From Gnetum montanum (Eukaryota; Streptophyta; Gnetopsida; Gnetales; Gnetaceae): a stretch of 64,000 nt of DNA. Every line of letters starts with the position of its first letter. Within the stretch, counting starts at the first letter, position 1. The notes under the pieces were generated by a model. The model was not told the origin of the DNA, searched no databases, and was given only the letters and a program-made list of their open reading frames with translations. Positions 48,400-58,984 of the stretch are shown here, piece by piece. The stretch lies in contig MNCI01017909.1 of the NCBI GenBank assembly GCA_015680685.1, forward strand, positions 562,298-626,297, written 5' to 3'. A program made the position numbers and the translations under genes.

Positions 48400-48843
48400 T
48401 TTACTTAAATTTTTTCAAAGTTTTTTGACATTGATCCATCCATCCATAATGAAGTCCTTCCTTAATCAAGTGCTACATGGGTTGTAGCTTATCTGTAAGC
48501 CTTGCAATGAATCTACAAATAAATTGTAATCTACCTTGTAGTTCCCAAAGTTTCTTAAGGTTGGTTAGTGCTACCAAGTTGGTTATGGCTTTAAACTTAT
48601 CAGGATTAATAGATATTCTTGCTTTGGATACTACAAATCCAAGTATCTTACCAATTTTGATGTCAAAGATACACTTCTTAGGATTAATCCTAAGCTAGTA
48701 TTTGAGTCATAATTTAAACACTAAGTTAAGGTCACGTGCATGGTCATTGGCCATTTTGGATTTAAATGTTATGTCATCCATGTAGTCATTAAGTAGCCTC
48801 AGCATGTAATCACTAAAGATATATGTCATTGCTCATTGATAGA
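48400..48843 (-). pseudogene. Element F: reverse transcriptase palm end
   Basis: Minus strand. YMDDITFKSKMANDHARDLN (about 48787-48728) keeps the catalytic YMDD. LRINPKKCIFDIKIGKILGF (about 48695-48636) and SINPDK follow. The N-terminal half is cut off by element G. Confidence 0.85.
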
Positions 48844-49655
48844 TGATGAGTCGTCATTTGGGCAACCACGATATCGCAGCCCAACCGCAATATCGCAGCC
48901 CAACCGCAATATCGCAACCTATCTCCTCATCTATAAATAAGAGGTAGAAAGACCAGTTAGGAATTAGTGAGTTAGTTCTTAGTTAAGTATGTTCATTTCT
49001 TTCTCTCAACCTTTTCCTCTCCGTGTATGCCCACAATGTGGTGATTGTAATTGTACGACATCCTTTATTCAAGTGTGATGCACTTGGACACGCACATGAT
49101 CGGAAATAAAGATCAAGATTACTTCATCATTGCAACATTCACTTAGTTTAATCATTTAATTAATTGTTATTTACTGCTTTCCTAGTTAATCTCCTCTCAA
49201 CCTTAACTCATGTTAAACATGGAATGAGTATGACTTGATTACAAACATTTAAGTATGACTACTTGGTAACCCAGTAGCATACCTAGGATTTGTGCTTAGT
49301 AATCCCAGTGGTAGTCCTGCATGAAGTCCAAGATGTGTATGGATAATCAAGGAATGGATGCTCATTACACTTAGGCTAGCTAGATTCCTTCTCACCCTTT
49401 CTCTCCTAGTTTAGTTAATATTATTTTCCACTACCTTCAGGAGTAGCGTTAGATTAGAAACCACATCATACACCTCACTCTGGACTAAACCATACGTGAC
49501 AAAGATAATACTAGTTCAGGTGGGAAGACAACAAACTATGACCTAAGGCTAACTATCTAGATGCCACAACTAATCCATCTGCAGAGTTTGACTAGATCAT
49601 GCGTGTAACACTTGTATTCTTATGGTTGAGTGTAGGGGTACATTGCCACTCATCA
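48844..49655 (+). repeat. Element G: 5' LTR
   Basis: 812 bp, TGATGAGTCG...CTCATCA. TATA at 48932-48939, 88 bp from the LTR start; AATAAA near 49105. Confidence 0.88.
48864..48939 (+). promoter_or_regulatory. Element G: LTR promoter, three 19-bp repeats plus TATA
   Basis: Exact head-to-tail 19-bp units at 48864-48882, 48883-48901 and 48902-48920 (consensus AACCGCAATATCGCAGCCC, two mismatches in units 1 and 3 each). TATAAATA follows 12 bp later. Confidence 0.85.
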
Positions 49656-49656
49656 T

Positions 49657-49674
49657 TGGTGTTGTTGCTAGGGA
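49657..49674 (+). other. Element G: primer-binding site, tRNA-Asp type
   Basis: TGGTGTTGTTGCTAGGGA; every difference from the tRNA-Asp complement is a transition. Confidence 0.85.
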
Positions 49675-49796
49675 TGGTGCTAGTTATCTAGCTTAGTTAT
49701 ATCATACAAGGTCTCTGTACAGAAATTAATGATATATCTTTTAGAAAATAATAATTATAAATAGTCACAGATAAATTCACACACAATTTCACAACC

Positions 49797-51010
49797 ATGA
49801 TTCTCCTACAAGACGATAATGCTGCAACTAGTGAGGAAGTTCATTGGATAACCAACGAGTTATATGACAATGAAGATTGAAGTACACAACCTAAAGTGGG
49901 GGTTTCTTATAAACAGAAACAAAAGCAATGTCATCCCAATGCATGAAAGCATAACTTACAAGATGATGATGAAACCCTACTAGCCACTACAAGCCTAATG
50001 CAAATACAAGAGGCTGTTCGAATCTCCTGTAGACATCGTAAAGAGAGCCGTCTACCCAGGCTCGATTTAAACAACTTTCCCAATTTTTCAAGAGGCTATG
50101 AATTAGATCCACAACAACATTTACAAGCCTTCTACAATGCCTGCACATGGAACAACATTGACAACATATGGCAAAAACTCAAGCTCTTTCCCATGATACT
50201 CATTGGCCAAGAAAAAGTATGGTATAGATCGTTAAAACCAAATTCAATACGACGTTGGTCAACAATGGTAGAACTTTTTAACGAAAGATATCAAACCTAC
50301 ATAAAAATGTTAGCCTTGAGGAAACAAATCCAAGAGTGGAAACAAGCATAATGTGAACCCTTGGACATGGCCTTAGAAAGATATTATGCACTGTTAAACA
50401 ACTATCTAGGCCATGAGTTCTCCAAGGAAAGGCTAACATACCATATCATTGATGGGCTTTGTGATGAAACAAAAGTGACCCTAGGGATGTATGCCCAAGG
50501 TCAACTATACGAACTATGAACCCATCAAGTCCAAGAGCTTATCAAGTGGGTAGCAAAAGAAGAAGAAGAATTGGCTAGATGGGAGAGTGTTGAAAAACAC
50601 CAACGGGACCAAAAGCTCAACTTAACAAAGGTCCATGATCATAAGAAGGAGAAATCAACCTATCACAAGGAAAAATCATCTTTGTCGATACAACAATCAT
50701 TAGAATAAGTCAAGGCAAAGATAAATAAGATGTTGGAATGGATGTATCAAAAGTGTGGAGAATATATCAATATCATTGGAGATAGAGTTTTGACAACCCA
50801 AGAAGCAGGACAAAGTCTTAGTAGACAATCAGAAAGAAGGGATAAGGAAAATAAGAGCTCAATTGCCAATCACACGTATGAATGCAACATTTGCCTATAC
50901 GATCACCCCAAGGGCCAATGCCCAATCTTGTTACATTTATATGAGCATTGGGGAAACACGTTACATCCAGAGTTTGTATAGAGATACTGTGTTTGATCGT
51001 AGTGGCAACA
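49797..51010 (+). pseudogene. Element G: gag, shortened N-terminus
   Basis: ATG at 49797, same frame as the core. The N-terminal FTFILHQDE domain of the other copies is missing. Core: LPRLDLNNFPNFSRGYELDP (50052-50110), LFNERYQTYIKMLALRKQI (50273-50332). A charged segment (50560-50720) precedes the intact knuckle CNICLYDHPKGQC (50882-50920), C-X2-C-X3-H-X4-C. Only stops interrupt it up to this point. Confidence 0.85.
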
Positions 51011-51790
51011 ATCCCAGACGTGGGGGAAGCCATCCCTAAACTGGAGACACCCTTCGTATCCTCCGAATCCAAATGCTTATCATGTCCAACATCCTATTTT
51101 CCCAACTGGACCAACATCCTCTATCTCACCACATTATTATCATTCTCCTCAATACTATCAACCCATATCCTCTCCAACACAACCACCACCTTGGATACCT
51201 TACACTTCTCCTCAATTTCAACATTCTCATCCTTTCCCTCCTTCTACATTGCCACCAACTATTCCTAAGGTATTTGCACCACTGCCACAGCCCACGAATG
51301 CTACTTGTGCTAATATTACTAACAGTAGTGAGAGACCTCAGCAACATTGAAAGCATCCCTTCTTTAGAAATGACCCTAGGAAGGGACAACAAAATTCCGA
51401 GGCCACTGCATCCTCCAACTTAGCACAAGTCCAACCCTGTGGTGCACCCTTATCTTCAAACCCAACGCCTCATGTTACTTCATCAAGGCCACCAACTCAC
51501 ACTCCAACAACAATACGACCTAATGAACACAAGAATGGAAGGCATCAACCCGATCCTCGCATACCATCTAACTATCCCAAATATCATAGTGGGTCAACTT
51601 GTTATCCGGGAACTACATCATATAAATTTCCCCACTATGCTTACTATGATAAAGTATGTGAACCCCGATGGGGTAAGTATGGCCAAGTCCCAATATTTCC
51701 AACATGCAAGGATCCTCATTTTCCATTTATTAATCCTTACCATCCTCAACCAATTAGCTATGGGAGATATCCCCCATTCTAATAACAAGT
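51011..51790 (+). pseudogene. Element G: proline-rich gag tail leading to purine box
   Basis: A Pro/Ser/Thr/Tyr-rich stretch in changing frames, comparable to the proline-rich tail of C (16200-16640). It ends at TTAGCTATGGGAGATATCC (about 51755-51773), the purine box. No protease motif is present, so the deletion removes protease to integrase. Confidence 0.65.
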
Positions 51791-52850
51791 AGGATTAATA
51801 ACCACTTTTTATTTTTCTTTAATTTTACAACTTTTTGTTTTCCAATTTTTCATTTTTCAACTTCTTGTTTTATCTTTTTGTCTTTTTGGTATTTTTTGTC
51901 TTTTTATCTTTTTATGCTTTTGTAAGTAATCTCATCTACGGATAAAACACTCAAGTGGATTGTTGGTGGAGGTGTGTTCTATGTTATTGAGTCTTAGACG
52001 ATCAATTATTTGGATAGTGAGCCCATTACACCCACTTATCCATTCTACAAATAAGAGGTTATGTTTGAGGGTACAGTGACATTCTTGAAATTCTTAAAAC
52101 TTAAAATTAATTTTGTGTTCATTGTACCCAGAATGAAGAAGGATGGACCAAGAGGGAATGATTAGGGTGTGACATCAAGGGGACTTGNGAAACAATGTGA
52201 TGTTACTGATTAGAGGAATGGACTTGGTCTTGATCTTGGAATGATAGGTTAATGACACATTAATCATGCTTTTCACGTAGGATTCACTGTGCCTTGGGTT
52301 AGTTACCTCATGTCCCAATCTCTACAATCCCTTTCTATAGTTAGTCTCATCTCACTATTCATGTAATTGTAGCTTGTGTCGTGTGTAACATAGAGTTCCT
52401 ACCTCATTACCAGTGATAACATATGTGTGTTTTGTGGAATTAGTGTGGATTACATTTAACCCTTCTACTGCCCACGGACACTTTATGTGTGGTTACACAA
52501 GGGCATTATAGGTTGAAACCTACTTTGGGGAGGACCCACTAGTGTAATTTTTTATAATCTTCACTTATAACATAGCTCACACCCACCATCTCTTATCCTC
52601 AGCCTATTTTTCATAACATTCTTTCCCTATTATTATTATCCCTTCAACTCAACGTTCCTATGTACCATCACATAGCCTTTTTCTCTACCACCCAAGGTCC
52701 TTATTGATAAAATCCACATATCATTATTCATGCCTTCGAAACCATCTAATTACCTTCAAACCCCTTAACAATCGCCTAATATCCTAAGTTACAACATTGA
52801 TTTCAAGAAAATCCCTAAAAAACTTGGTATTTTTGTGGTGCCCAATGTCA
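51791..52850 (+). other. Element G: T-rich tract and spacer
   Basis: T-rich tract (51803-51920). Conserved blocks: GATAGTGAGCCCATTACACC (52014-52033), TAGGGTGTGACATCAAGGGG (52163-52182) and AACCTACTTTGGGGAGGACC (about 52516-52535). A single N is at 52188, without a flanking duplication. Confidence 0.75.
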
Positions 52851-52857
52851 CTAGGGT

Positions 52858-52902
52858 CGTGATATCGAGTACGCAATATCATGTCCCCAAAACCTATAAA
52901 TA
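52858..52902 (+). promoter_or_regulatory. Element G: internal promoter-like block
   Basis: CGTGATATCGAGTACGCAAT (52858-52878) and CGCAATATCATGTCCCC, then TATAAATA at 52895-52902. The CGCAATATC core is the same as in the LTR repeats of this element. A C run of 11 follows (52911-52921). Confidence 0.65.
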
Positions 52903-53161
52903 GGTGAACACCCCCCCCCCCAAAACACTTAGCATCATTTCTTGCCAATCACACAGGGGATTTTTCAAATTTTTTCTCTATGACTTGCAATTGCGTGACC
53001 CTTGCTTTCATATTCATCGCTCACTTGCTGGTACTTCAAATTTAATTTCGTCAGAACCTGCTTGAACCTAGACTATTCAGCTTACTCGTGGGGGAAGGAC
53101 ACCTACCGAATAACGCTTAAATTTTTTGGAATTTATTATCACCCAAAGGACATTATCCAAG

Positions 53162-53386
53162 GTAATTAGTAGTAAATTAAGAATAAAATGTGCCAAGAAA
53201 TCATTTAATCCCTTAGGTATACCGAGAAATTAAAATTGGAGACCACGTAGGTAAAACAGACTCATTATTACAATCTTTCAGGTAATATCACATGAAGATT
53301 AAACAAATTAATTAATTAAGGCAAGTAGTAGGTATAACTTAACTTCAAAAACAACCTTACTAACGCTTGGCCTCGTGTGATTGCAG
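53162..53386 (+). other. Element G: intron-like segment before accessory ORF
   Basis: Donor CCAAG|GTAATT at 53162, acceptor GTGATTGCAG ending at 53386, directly followed by the ORF ATG. CTAAC at 53360-53364 is a candidate branch point, 22 bases before the acceptor. An alternative donor CAG|GTAATA lies near 53280. Confidence 0.55.
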
Positions 53387-55025
53387 ATGGCCTCGAAACA
53401 TGGACAACAGGAAGGTCCTACTCAAGGTGGAAGAAAATGACCTAGGAGAGGTGGAAGACAAGATCCTGTCAGATAACATGTAGAACAAGAGGAACAATCA
53501 TTCAGTATTCATCAAGAGGACCCTCCTACCATACAGTCCAGGTAGGTAGAAGGAGGAACTATTGTAGCACCTGAACAGGGACAACAGCTCATGTTGCTCC
53601 AAGATTGTGATCAGGCCATCCATGAAAAGTCCACATTTTCTGCGGTGATTGTGGAATTAAACTTTGAATCTTTTGCAGAGTTCACTCCTGAGGCTATTAG
53701 GGATCATCTCAAATGGTCTACCTTATGGCCTATCCTCTTTGACAATGGTGCCTGGTACCTAGGGGAGACGTACCAATTCTAGCACAACAAAGAACAAGGC
53801 ATCACTATCAATATTTGTGGTGTGACAGTTTATTTCTCTACACATGCCATTTTGGAAGTGTTAAATCTTCTGAATATAGGGCCAAAAGTTGCTCAGTTAT
53901 CCACCCATTCAGACCCCGATGTGCAACGGGATTGGTTGGAAAGGGCGTATGATAGAGATTAGACATTTGGTGAGTTGATGACGGAAGAGAGGATCTACTT
54001 TAAAATTGGAACATATCACCTCTTCCCCATGAAGGGCTTAAAAATAATATCAACATATGTGGCAAGAGGATGTGCAGTGCTGATGGGAAAGGTTAATGCT
54101 AACCTACCCCATCTATATTTAACGGAGATCCTGAGGCAGTTTGAGGAACAAAAGATAGAAAAGATGGTGTTTCCCTTTCCTTGTCTTATCAGAAAGCTTT
54201 GTCAATGTGCTAGTATTCGGGGGCACACCAATGATGTCCTCTGAAAAGCCCAGAATGCTTCCTATGCTGAACTGTTAAAGCCACCAGCCGCAAGAAAAAT
54301 CACTGGTGAGAAACTAGGCCCAGAAGAAGAAGAAGAATAGATGACTGGACCAACTGCAACTCAACTTGTAGGACCTAGCCAACCTCCAAGTACAAGACCC
54401 ATCCAATAATAGGAAGTAGGGCCTAGCATAGGCTAGGATTAGTTTCCACCGCCGCAAGACTACAAACCATCGATGAGCCATCTCAGGGCCATCACTAAGA
54501 TGGTTAGTTAAGGGAGTTATGATGATGCAAATCTCTTCTACGTCATTGATGATGCCATTCAACCCACTATTTATTTGGATCATACAAGGGGCAAAGTGTT
54601 GATCCATACAGGAGAAGGGGAAAGTGTTTGATCACAATAGATCTCGAGAAACGCTGCATCTTTCCAAGTGCAATTAGAAACTGGTGAAGGGGCCACTATG
54701 GTGGTCATGTAACACCAAGATTCTGTGGGAGCTACAGACGTGGTCATAGACCACATCAAAGAATCATTCAATGTACCTATTATACCATTGGAAAATCTCA
54801 TAGGAGCATGGGATGCTCAAACTTTGGCCGGAACCTCAATGACTCTTGCAGAACATGAGGATGTGCTTGATCGATTGCTCCAAATAGGGTAAGTAATGTT
54901 GTCCTTGTTTGACATCCCTTAGGATGTTATGGTAATTTAGTTAGACCTCATTTCCATGAAGGGGAAGCTAGTCTTAACAGAAGTGAGGGCCAAGCATGCT
55001 GAAGAGGTGATACTAATTTGAAGAG
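53387..55025 (+). pseudogene. Element G: accessory ORF (frame kept, truncated)
   Basis: One frame from the ATG at 53387 to about 55022 with roughly a dozen stops and no clear frameshift. N-terminus: Lys/Arg/Gly/Gln-rich. Conserved domain (53640-54240): VIVELNFESFAEFTPEAIRD, NGAWYLGETYQF, VYFSTHAILEVLNLLNIGP, IYFKIGTYHLFPMKGL, STYVARGCAVLMGKVNANL, FPFPCLIRKLCQCASI. The last pattern and the FS...I..LL element recall ATHILA ORF-1 / Transposase_32 proteins (inference from memory). Then an acidic, Pro-rich linker. The coiled-coil half is missing. Function unknown. Confidence 0.8.
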
Positions 55026-55240
55026 GGGAAGGGCTTAAAATTGCTTAAGTTTAAAGGAAAACTAATTTGCTTCCAAGTGCCCATACTCCAATCCTTCACA
55101 TCAACCATAAGCACATTAAGTGGTACCTATGTGATAAAATAAGAAAATAATGTCAAAACAATACAAAATACTCTAGTAATAATGTATAAATAAGCCAACA
55201 TACATTAATTCATAGGCTAAACTAGGTTCAAGCATGGTCA
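55026..55240. other. Unassigned junction sequence
   Basis: Follows the truncation point of element G. Nothing recognised. Confidence 0.4.
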
Positions 55241-55760
55241 AAAAAGGCTACAAGAGGGGGGTTAAGGCAAATAGGATGAAACAAAGGATAAATGGTGTAA
55301 AATAGGACCAAATGAAGCCTAAATGATGGTTGAATGGTGCCAAATGATGGTTAAACCCCCATTCAATGATGTCAAACAAGGTCAAATCATGGTTAACAAA
55401 GCCCATGAAAGAGAAGATAAGGTAAATAATGTGAATTAGAGACCAACTAACATGTAATGAAGCCAAATGAAAGCCAAATGATAATAAATGGAGCCAAATG
55501 AGGACCAAATGATGGTCAAACCCTATCAAGTGATGTTGAGCAAGGTCAAACAAAGTCATACTAACATCCAATGACATCCCTAGATGCCAAATGAAGTAAA
55601 CTAAGGTCAAATGAAGTCAAATGATAGAAACATTTACTAGAACAAGGTCAAATGATTAAGAAAATGATGAAAATAAAGCCAAATGAAGCCAAATGACACC
55701 AAATGGGAGGACAATGAAGATCAATAATGTATAACAAGGTCAAATCCAATCAAAACACAA
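55241..55760. repeat. Degenerate short repeats, CCAAATGATGGTCAA type
   Basis: Many imperfect copies of a 10-20 bp unit: GTGCCAAATGATGGTTAAAC, GACCAAATGATGGTCAAACC, AAGGTCAAATGATTAAG, AAGCCAAATGAAGCCAAATG. The spacing is irregular. An open frame on the minus strand here is a by-product of the repeat. Confidence 0.7.
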
Positions 55761-55879
55761 TGGAACATGGCCAAACTAGAAGGCCCCAAGATCAATGGAA
55801 GAGTTTAGGCATTTAGAAAGGTCATTTTGAGGTTGTTTGGAGGTCATAATCAGACCTTTTTAAAAAAATACACTAGAAC

Positions 55880-57660
55880 ACATAAAAAATATGGTGGCCA
55901 ACATATTTTTGGTAGGCTCCAACATATTTTTTTGATGAAATATGGTTTCCAAGGTTTGTTAGGGCTAGTTTGGGGTTCTGATGGTCTAAATCAATAGCAC
56001 AATGGACTAGGAGTGGAAATTAATGAACTTTGATGTTGATTTGATCCCCTTAAGGCTCCAAATACTATCAAAAGTTGAAAACTAAACTAGCTAGCATAGT
56101 TTTCCCTAGTTTCAGCATATTTTTGCATATAAAATTAATTTATTATATATCAAGTTTGAAATTCTTACTTTAGCAACCTCCTAGGACAGCATAGGGATGT
56201 CAAGGTTGTCGAATGATCATTTGGAGGCCAAAATAAGTTACTAAAAGTGCAATTTGAAATACCAGATCTTAAAGATATGTTGGCTAGCATAGTTTTACCT
56301 TGTTTTAGTGTATCTTTAATAAATTTAATCTTTTCATGCTCAAAACAAGATCAAATAGCAACTAGTTTAAGGTTATTCAAAGTTTGGCCAGGCTATCAAA
56401 TCTACCTTGGAAACCAAAACTTTGTTGGCTAGCATAGTTTTTATCTCCTATAGTGTAGTTTTAAAGAAATATTAATTTATGGGTAGTTTGAAGGATCAAT
56501 TGACTAAGTTTTTGGGCTCCTAAGGCTGCTATTGTCTATGGCTATGGTCTAGACTCAAAATTGTTGATTTAGGAGGTCAGTGGAATCTTGATTTTGCCAC
56601 TTTTTCTAAACATTATGTTAGAAAGTGTACTTTTGGATGCTTCCATTGTAGGTTTGAAAAATTAACTGATTTTGACCATTTTTACTTAGTTTTTAGGGTT
56701 TGATGGCTATTAGAGGTTTTGGCAAGGTTTTGGGATTGGATTGATGCATCTAGAAGTTGATTTGATTGCTTGATTACCAATTCTTAGATTTTTTGGGAAA
56801 AGATATGCTAGCCAGTGTAATTTTGGTCTCTTCCAATGTATCTTTTCAGTTTTAATGAGTTTTGAATTATTTTTGGCTTGTTATTTGGCTTTCCAAGATC
56901 ATTGGAAGCTCTGAGATGGTCTAAAGGCCAAGGTTTGTAATTTTGGAGGCTTTTAGAGGCTTTATGATTTATTTTGATTTTAATCTCTAAAAAAATATGC
57001 TATTCAACATAGTTTTTGCCTCTTCTAGTGTATCTTTTCAATTTTCATGTGTTTTGACTCATTTTTGACTTTCCAAGGTTAGCAGAGACTCTCGGAAGAT
57101 ATGGGTGTTAGGATTTGCTATTTTGAAGGCTATTTGATTTTTTATTAATTCATTTGATGGTCAATATTTAGAAAGATATGCTAGCCAACATAGTTTTGGA
57201 GTCCTCCAATGTATCTTTTCAAGAATTATGGATTTTGACACCTTTCAATAGGTTCTAGGAGGTTCTAGAGCTCTCGAAGGCTTTGGCTAGGGTTCAAGGC
57301 TACACATGGTTATTTTGAGGATTGATTGAAAGCCTAGTTAGTGTTTATTATTTTTATCCCTAGAAAAAATATGTTGGCAAGTGTAATTTTATCCTTGTCT
57401 AGTGGAGTTTTTTAAAAATGTCTTATTTTACATGTGTTTTGCCTTTCCTTGGTGCCGAGAACCTTTTGACATCAATATTTGGTTTCTAATTTTGGATAAG
57501 GCTTTATTGGCTTCCATGGGTTGAGGATCGGTGTCCAAGAGAAGTACCTCAACCATGGTTGGAGCCTACAACCCATTCCAAGGCTTGTTTTGGCATCTAT
57601 CCCAGCGTAGTTTTTTATTGAAGTTTCAAATCTTAGTGTATTAGGATTTTTAACAGTTTA
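55880..57660 (+). repeat. Degenerate tandem array, about ten units of about 160-230 bp
   Basis: A core like ATGCTAGCCAACATAGTTTT followed after a short gap by TCTAGTGTATCTTTTCAA recurs near 55895, 56090, 56268, 56428, 56602, 56812, 56998, 57178, 57367 and 57595. Intervals are about 160-230 bp, mostly 175-195. Between cores, units share a Gly/Leu-like G/T-rich text (for example GAGGTTCTAG.GCTCT.GAAGG). No ORF. Origin unknown. Confidence 0.7.
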
Positions 57661-58033
57661 ACTAAGAGGTGCCTTGTGGGGCCCACCGAAGGTTAGAAGG
57701 CTATTTAAGGTTAAGGCCTAAGTAAACCCAACATGTTTTTCTACTTTCCATATGTGAACATTGAGTTCACTTGGAGTAAGGTAGGCATTATGGATCTAAG
57801 GATTGTTAGATCAATGCATAAATACTAGAAGGCTTTCAACATTGCAACTTTTTAAACACCATTTCTTTAAGTTTTGTTCTTATAAGAAACTATTAGCATC
57901 AAGGCTTCTCAACTATTCTTAGCTCAAGTTTCATCAACAACCAACATATATTTTTGGTCATTTCCTATCACCAAGGTAGCACAGTTGCAAGTGAGTGTAG
58001 ATGAAGTGAAAGTTTCAAGCTTGCTGTTTTAAG
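57661..58033 (+). promoter_or_regulatory. Possible promoter and leader of an unknown transcript
   Basis: TTGTGGGGCCCACCG (57674-57688) resembles a site II/TCP-type box. TATTTAAGG (about 57702-57710) and CATAAATA (57823-57830) are TATA-like. The leader runs to the ATG at 58034. No conservation evidence is available. Confidence 0.3.
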
Positions 58034-58291
58034 ATGTCAAAGAGGGAACTAACAAGCAAAAATATTCCTTTAGAGGATGTATATGCTAATGCTAGAGAGA
58101 TTTCCCACTTGCCGAGGGCATCCATATGTGAAAGCTCATCCAACATGATTGCCAAGTGTGTAGGTGTTTTGCAGTGTCTAGGTCACATCTATTATGATAA
58201 TTTTGAGTTGTATGGCTTCGATGTTGTATCTAGGTTATCCCAATGTGTTTACATTATTATTTTGGCCTTAGTTCCTTCTTGTGTACCATGA
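58034..58291 (+). CDS. Unidentified 85-codon ORF
   Basis: Open without stops from ATG to TGA. It starts MSKRELTSKNIPLEDVYANA and ends with a hydrophobic stretch (YIIILALVPSCVP). Not recognised. It may be the start of a longer reading frame cut by the pararetroviral insertion near 58285, or chance. The preceding base context (TTTTAAG before ATG) is unremarkable. Confidence 0.3.
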   Translation: MSKRELTSKNIPLEDVYANAREISHLPRASICESSSNMIAKCVGVLQCLGHIYYDNFELYGFDVVSRLSQCVYIIILALVPSCVP

Positions 58292-58960
58292 TGGGTTTGT
58301 GTTCCCCGAGCCACAGCAAGCATGCACAAGGTTTGTCTCACGGTAGTATGAAACCTTAACGGACTATCAAATTGCACTAAAGTCCACTGGCGAGACGATC
58401 CACAAGACTCAGCAAGCCACATCAAATCCATGATGTAACTACGTAAGCTCAACATCAACTATGTGCACTCTCCTTGGTGCTTTCACGGACGAAGCTACCA
58501 GCGTACGGACTCACTCCCAGCTAAAACTAGCAGACATTCACCAATTAACTTTCTTGAATCAGGCACCCTACTCAGGTACACCTAATCAAGAGACAAACTT
58601 GCGTATACAGCAGGACTCAAAGAAACATGGAGCAATGGAGGTTTCAGATTTTATGGAAGTATTCAAGAAACACAGTGACAATAGCCATTACATAACAAAA
58701 GATTATGATAACAACACTGACGATACATAATAAGATTCTACAATCTTCACAATCCATTTTCTACTAATGGAAAGAAAACATGATAATAGATCAAAATTAT
58801 AAGACTCATAACACACAAGAGGGTTCTTATATCTTCACAATCCATACATAATTATAAGATTGACTTACAGACTTGATAGAACAGAACTGTAGGATAGGTC
58901 TAGATGGGAGAGAAACGATGAGAGATCTTCGCTTGTTTTTCTATTCGCTTCTTGGCCATG
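58285..58960 (-). other. Pararetrovirus: probable pregenomic RNA leader
   Basis: Non-coding in the viral orientation apart from short ORFs, as in caulimovirid leaders. It contains the direct repeat ATCTTCACAATCCAT at about 58743 and 58832. I did not find a convincing tRNA-Met primer site, so the leader assignment rests on its position downstream of the TATA box. Confidence 0.45.
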
Positions 58961-58984
58961 TCTTACAATGAGAGGCGAGCCTCT

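Larger units (their letters stand above)
44068..48843 (-). mobile_element. Element F: Tat-lineage Ty3/gypsy element, 3' part
   Basis: Minus strand. From its own 5' side: RT (cut by element G at 48844), RNase H, a second archaeal-type RNase H, integrase, a perfect PPT (45632-45644) and an LTR (about 44068-45629). The dual RNase H is diagnostic of the Tat lineage. The upstream half (gag, protease, RT start) was not recognised beyond element G. Confidence 0.85.
48844..55025 (+). mobile_element. Element G: Athila-like element lacking pol, 3' end truncated
   Basis: 5' LTR, PBS, gag, proline-rich segment, purine box, spacer, internal promoter-like block, intron-like segment and accessory ORF. Protease, RT, RNase H and integrase are absent. 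Similarity to D ends near 55025, before the coiled-coil half of the accessory ORF, and no 3' LTR is seen. It inserted into the RT of element F. Confidence 0.88.

Noticed and set aside
51126-51392. Minus-strand 88-codon frame rich in Arg/Trp
   Set aside because: Antisense of the proline-rich gag tail of element G.
52905-52925. C homopolymer as a regulatory feature
   Set aside because: A single run of about 11 C after a TATA box in one copy only; may be sequencing or slippage.
55248-55610. 120-codon minus-strand frame rich in FDHHL-like text
   Set aside because: By-product of the CCAAATGATGGTCAA repeats; no start context or homology.
58262-58285. tRNA-Met primer site of the pararetrovirus (TGGTACACAAGA on minus)
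   Set aside because: Only the first five bases and a few others match TGGTATCAGAGC; it may simply be the insertion boundary.
58461-58730. 89-codon plus-strand frame inside the viral leader
   Set aside because: Antisense to the viral orientation, no recognised domain, and a minus-strand frame overlaps the same stretch; either could be chance.
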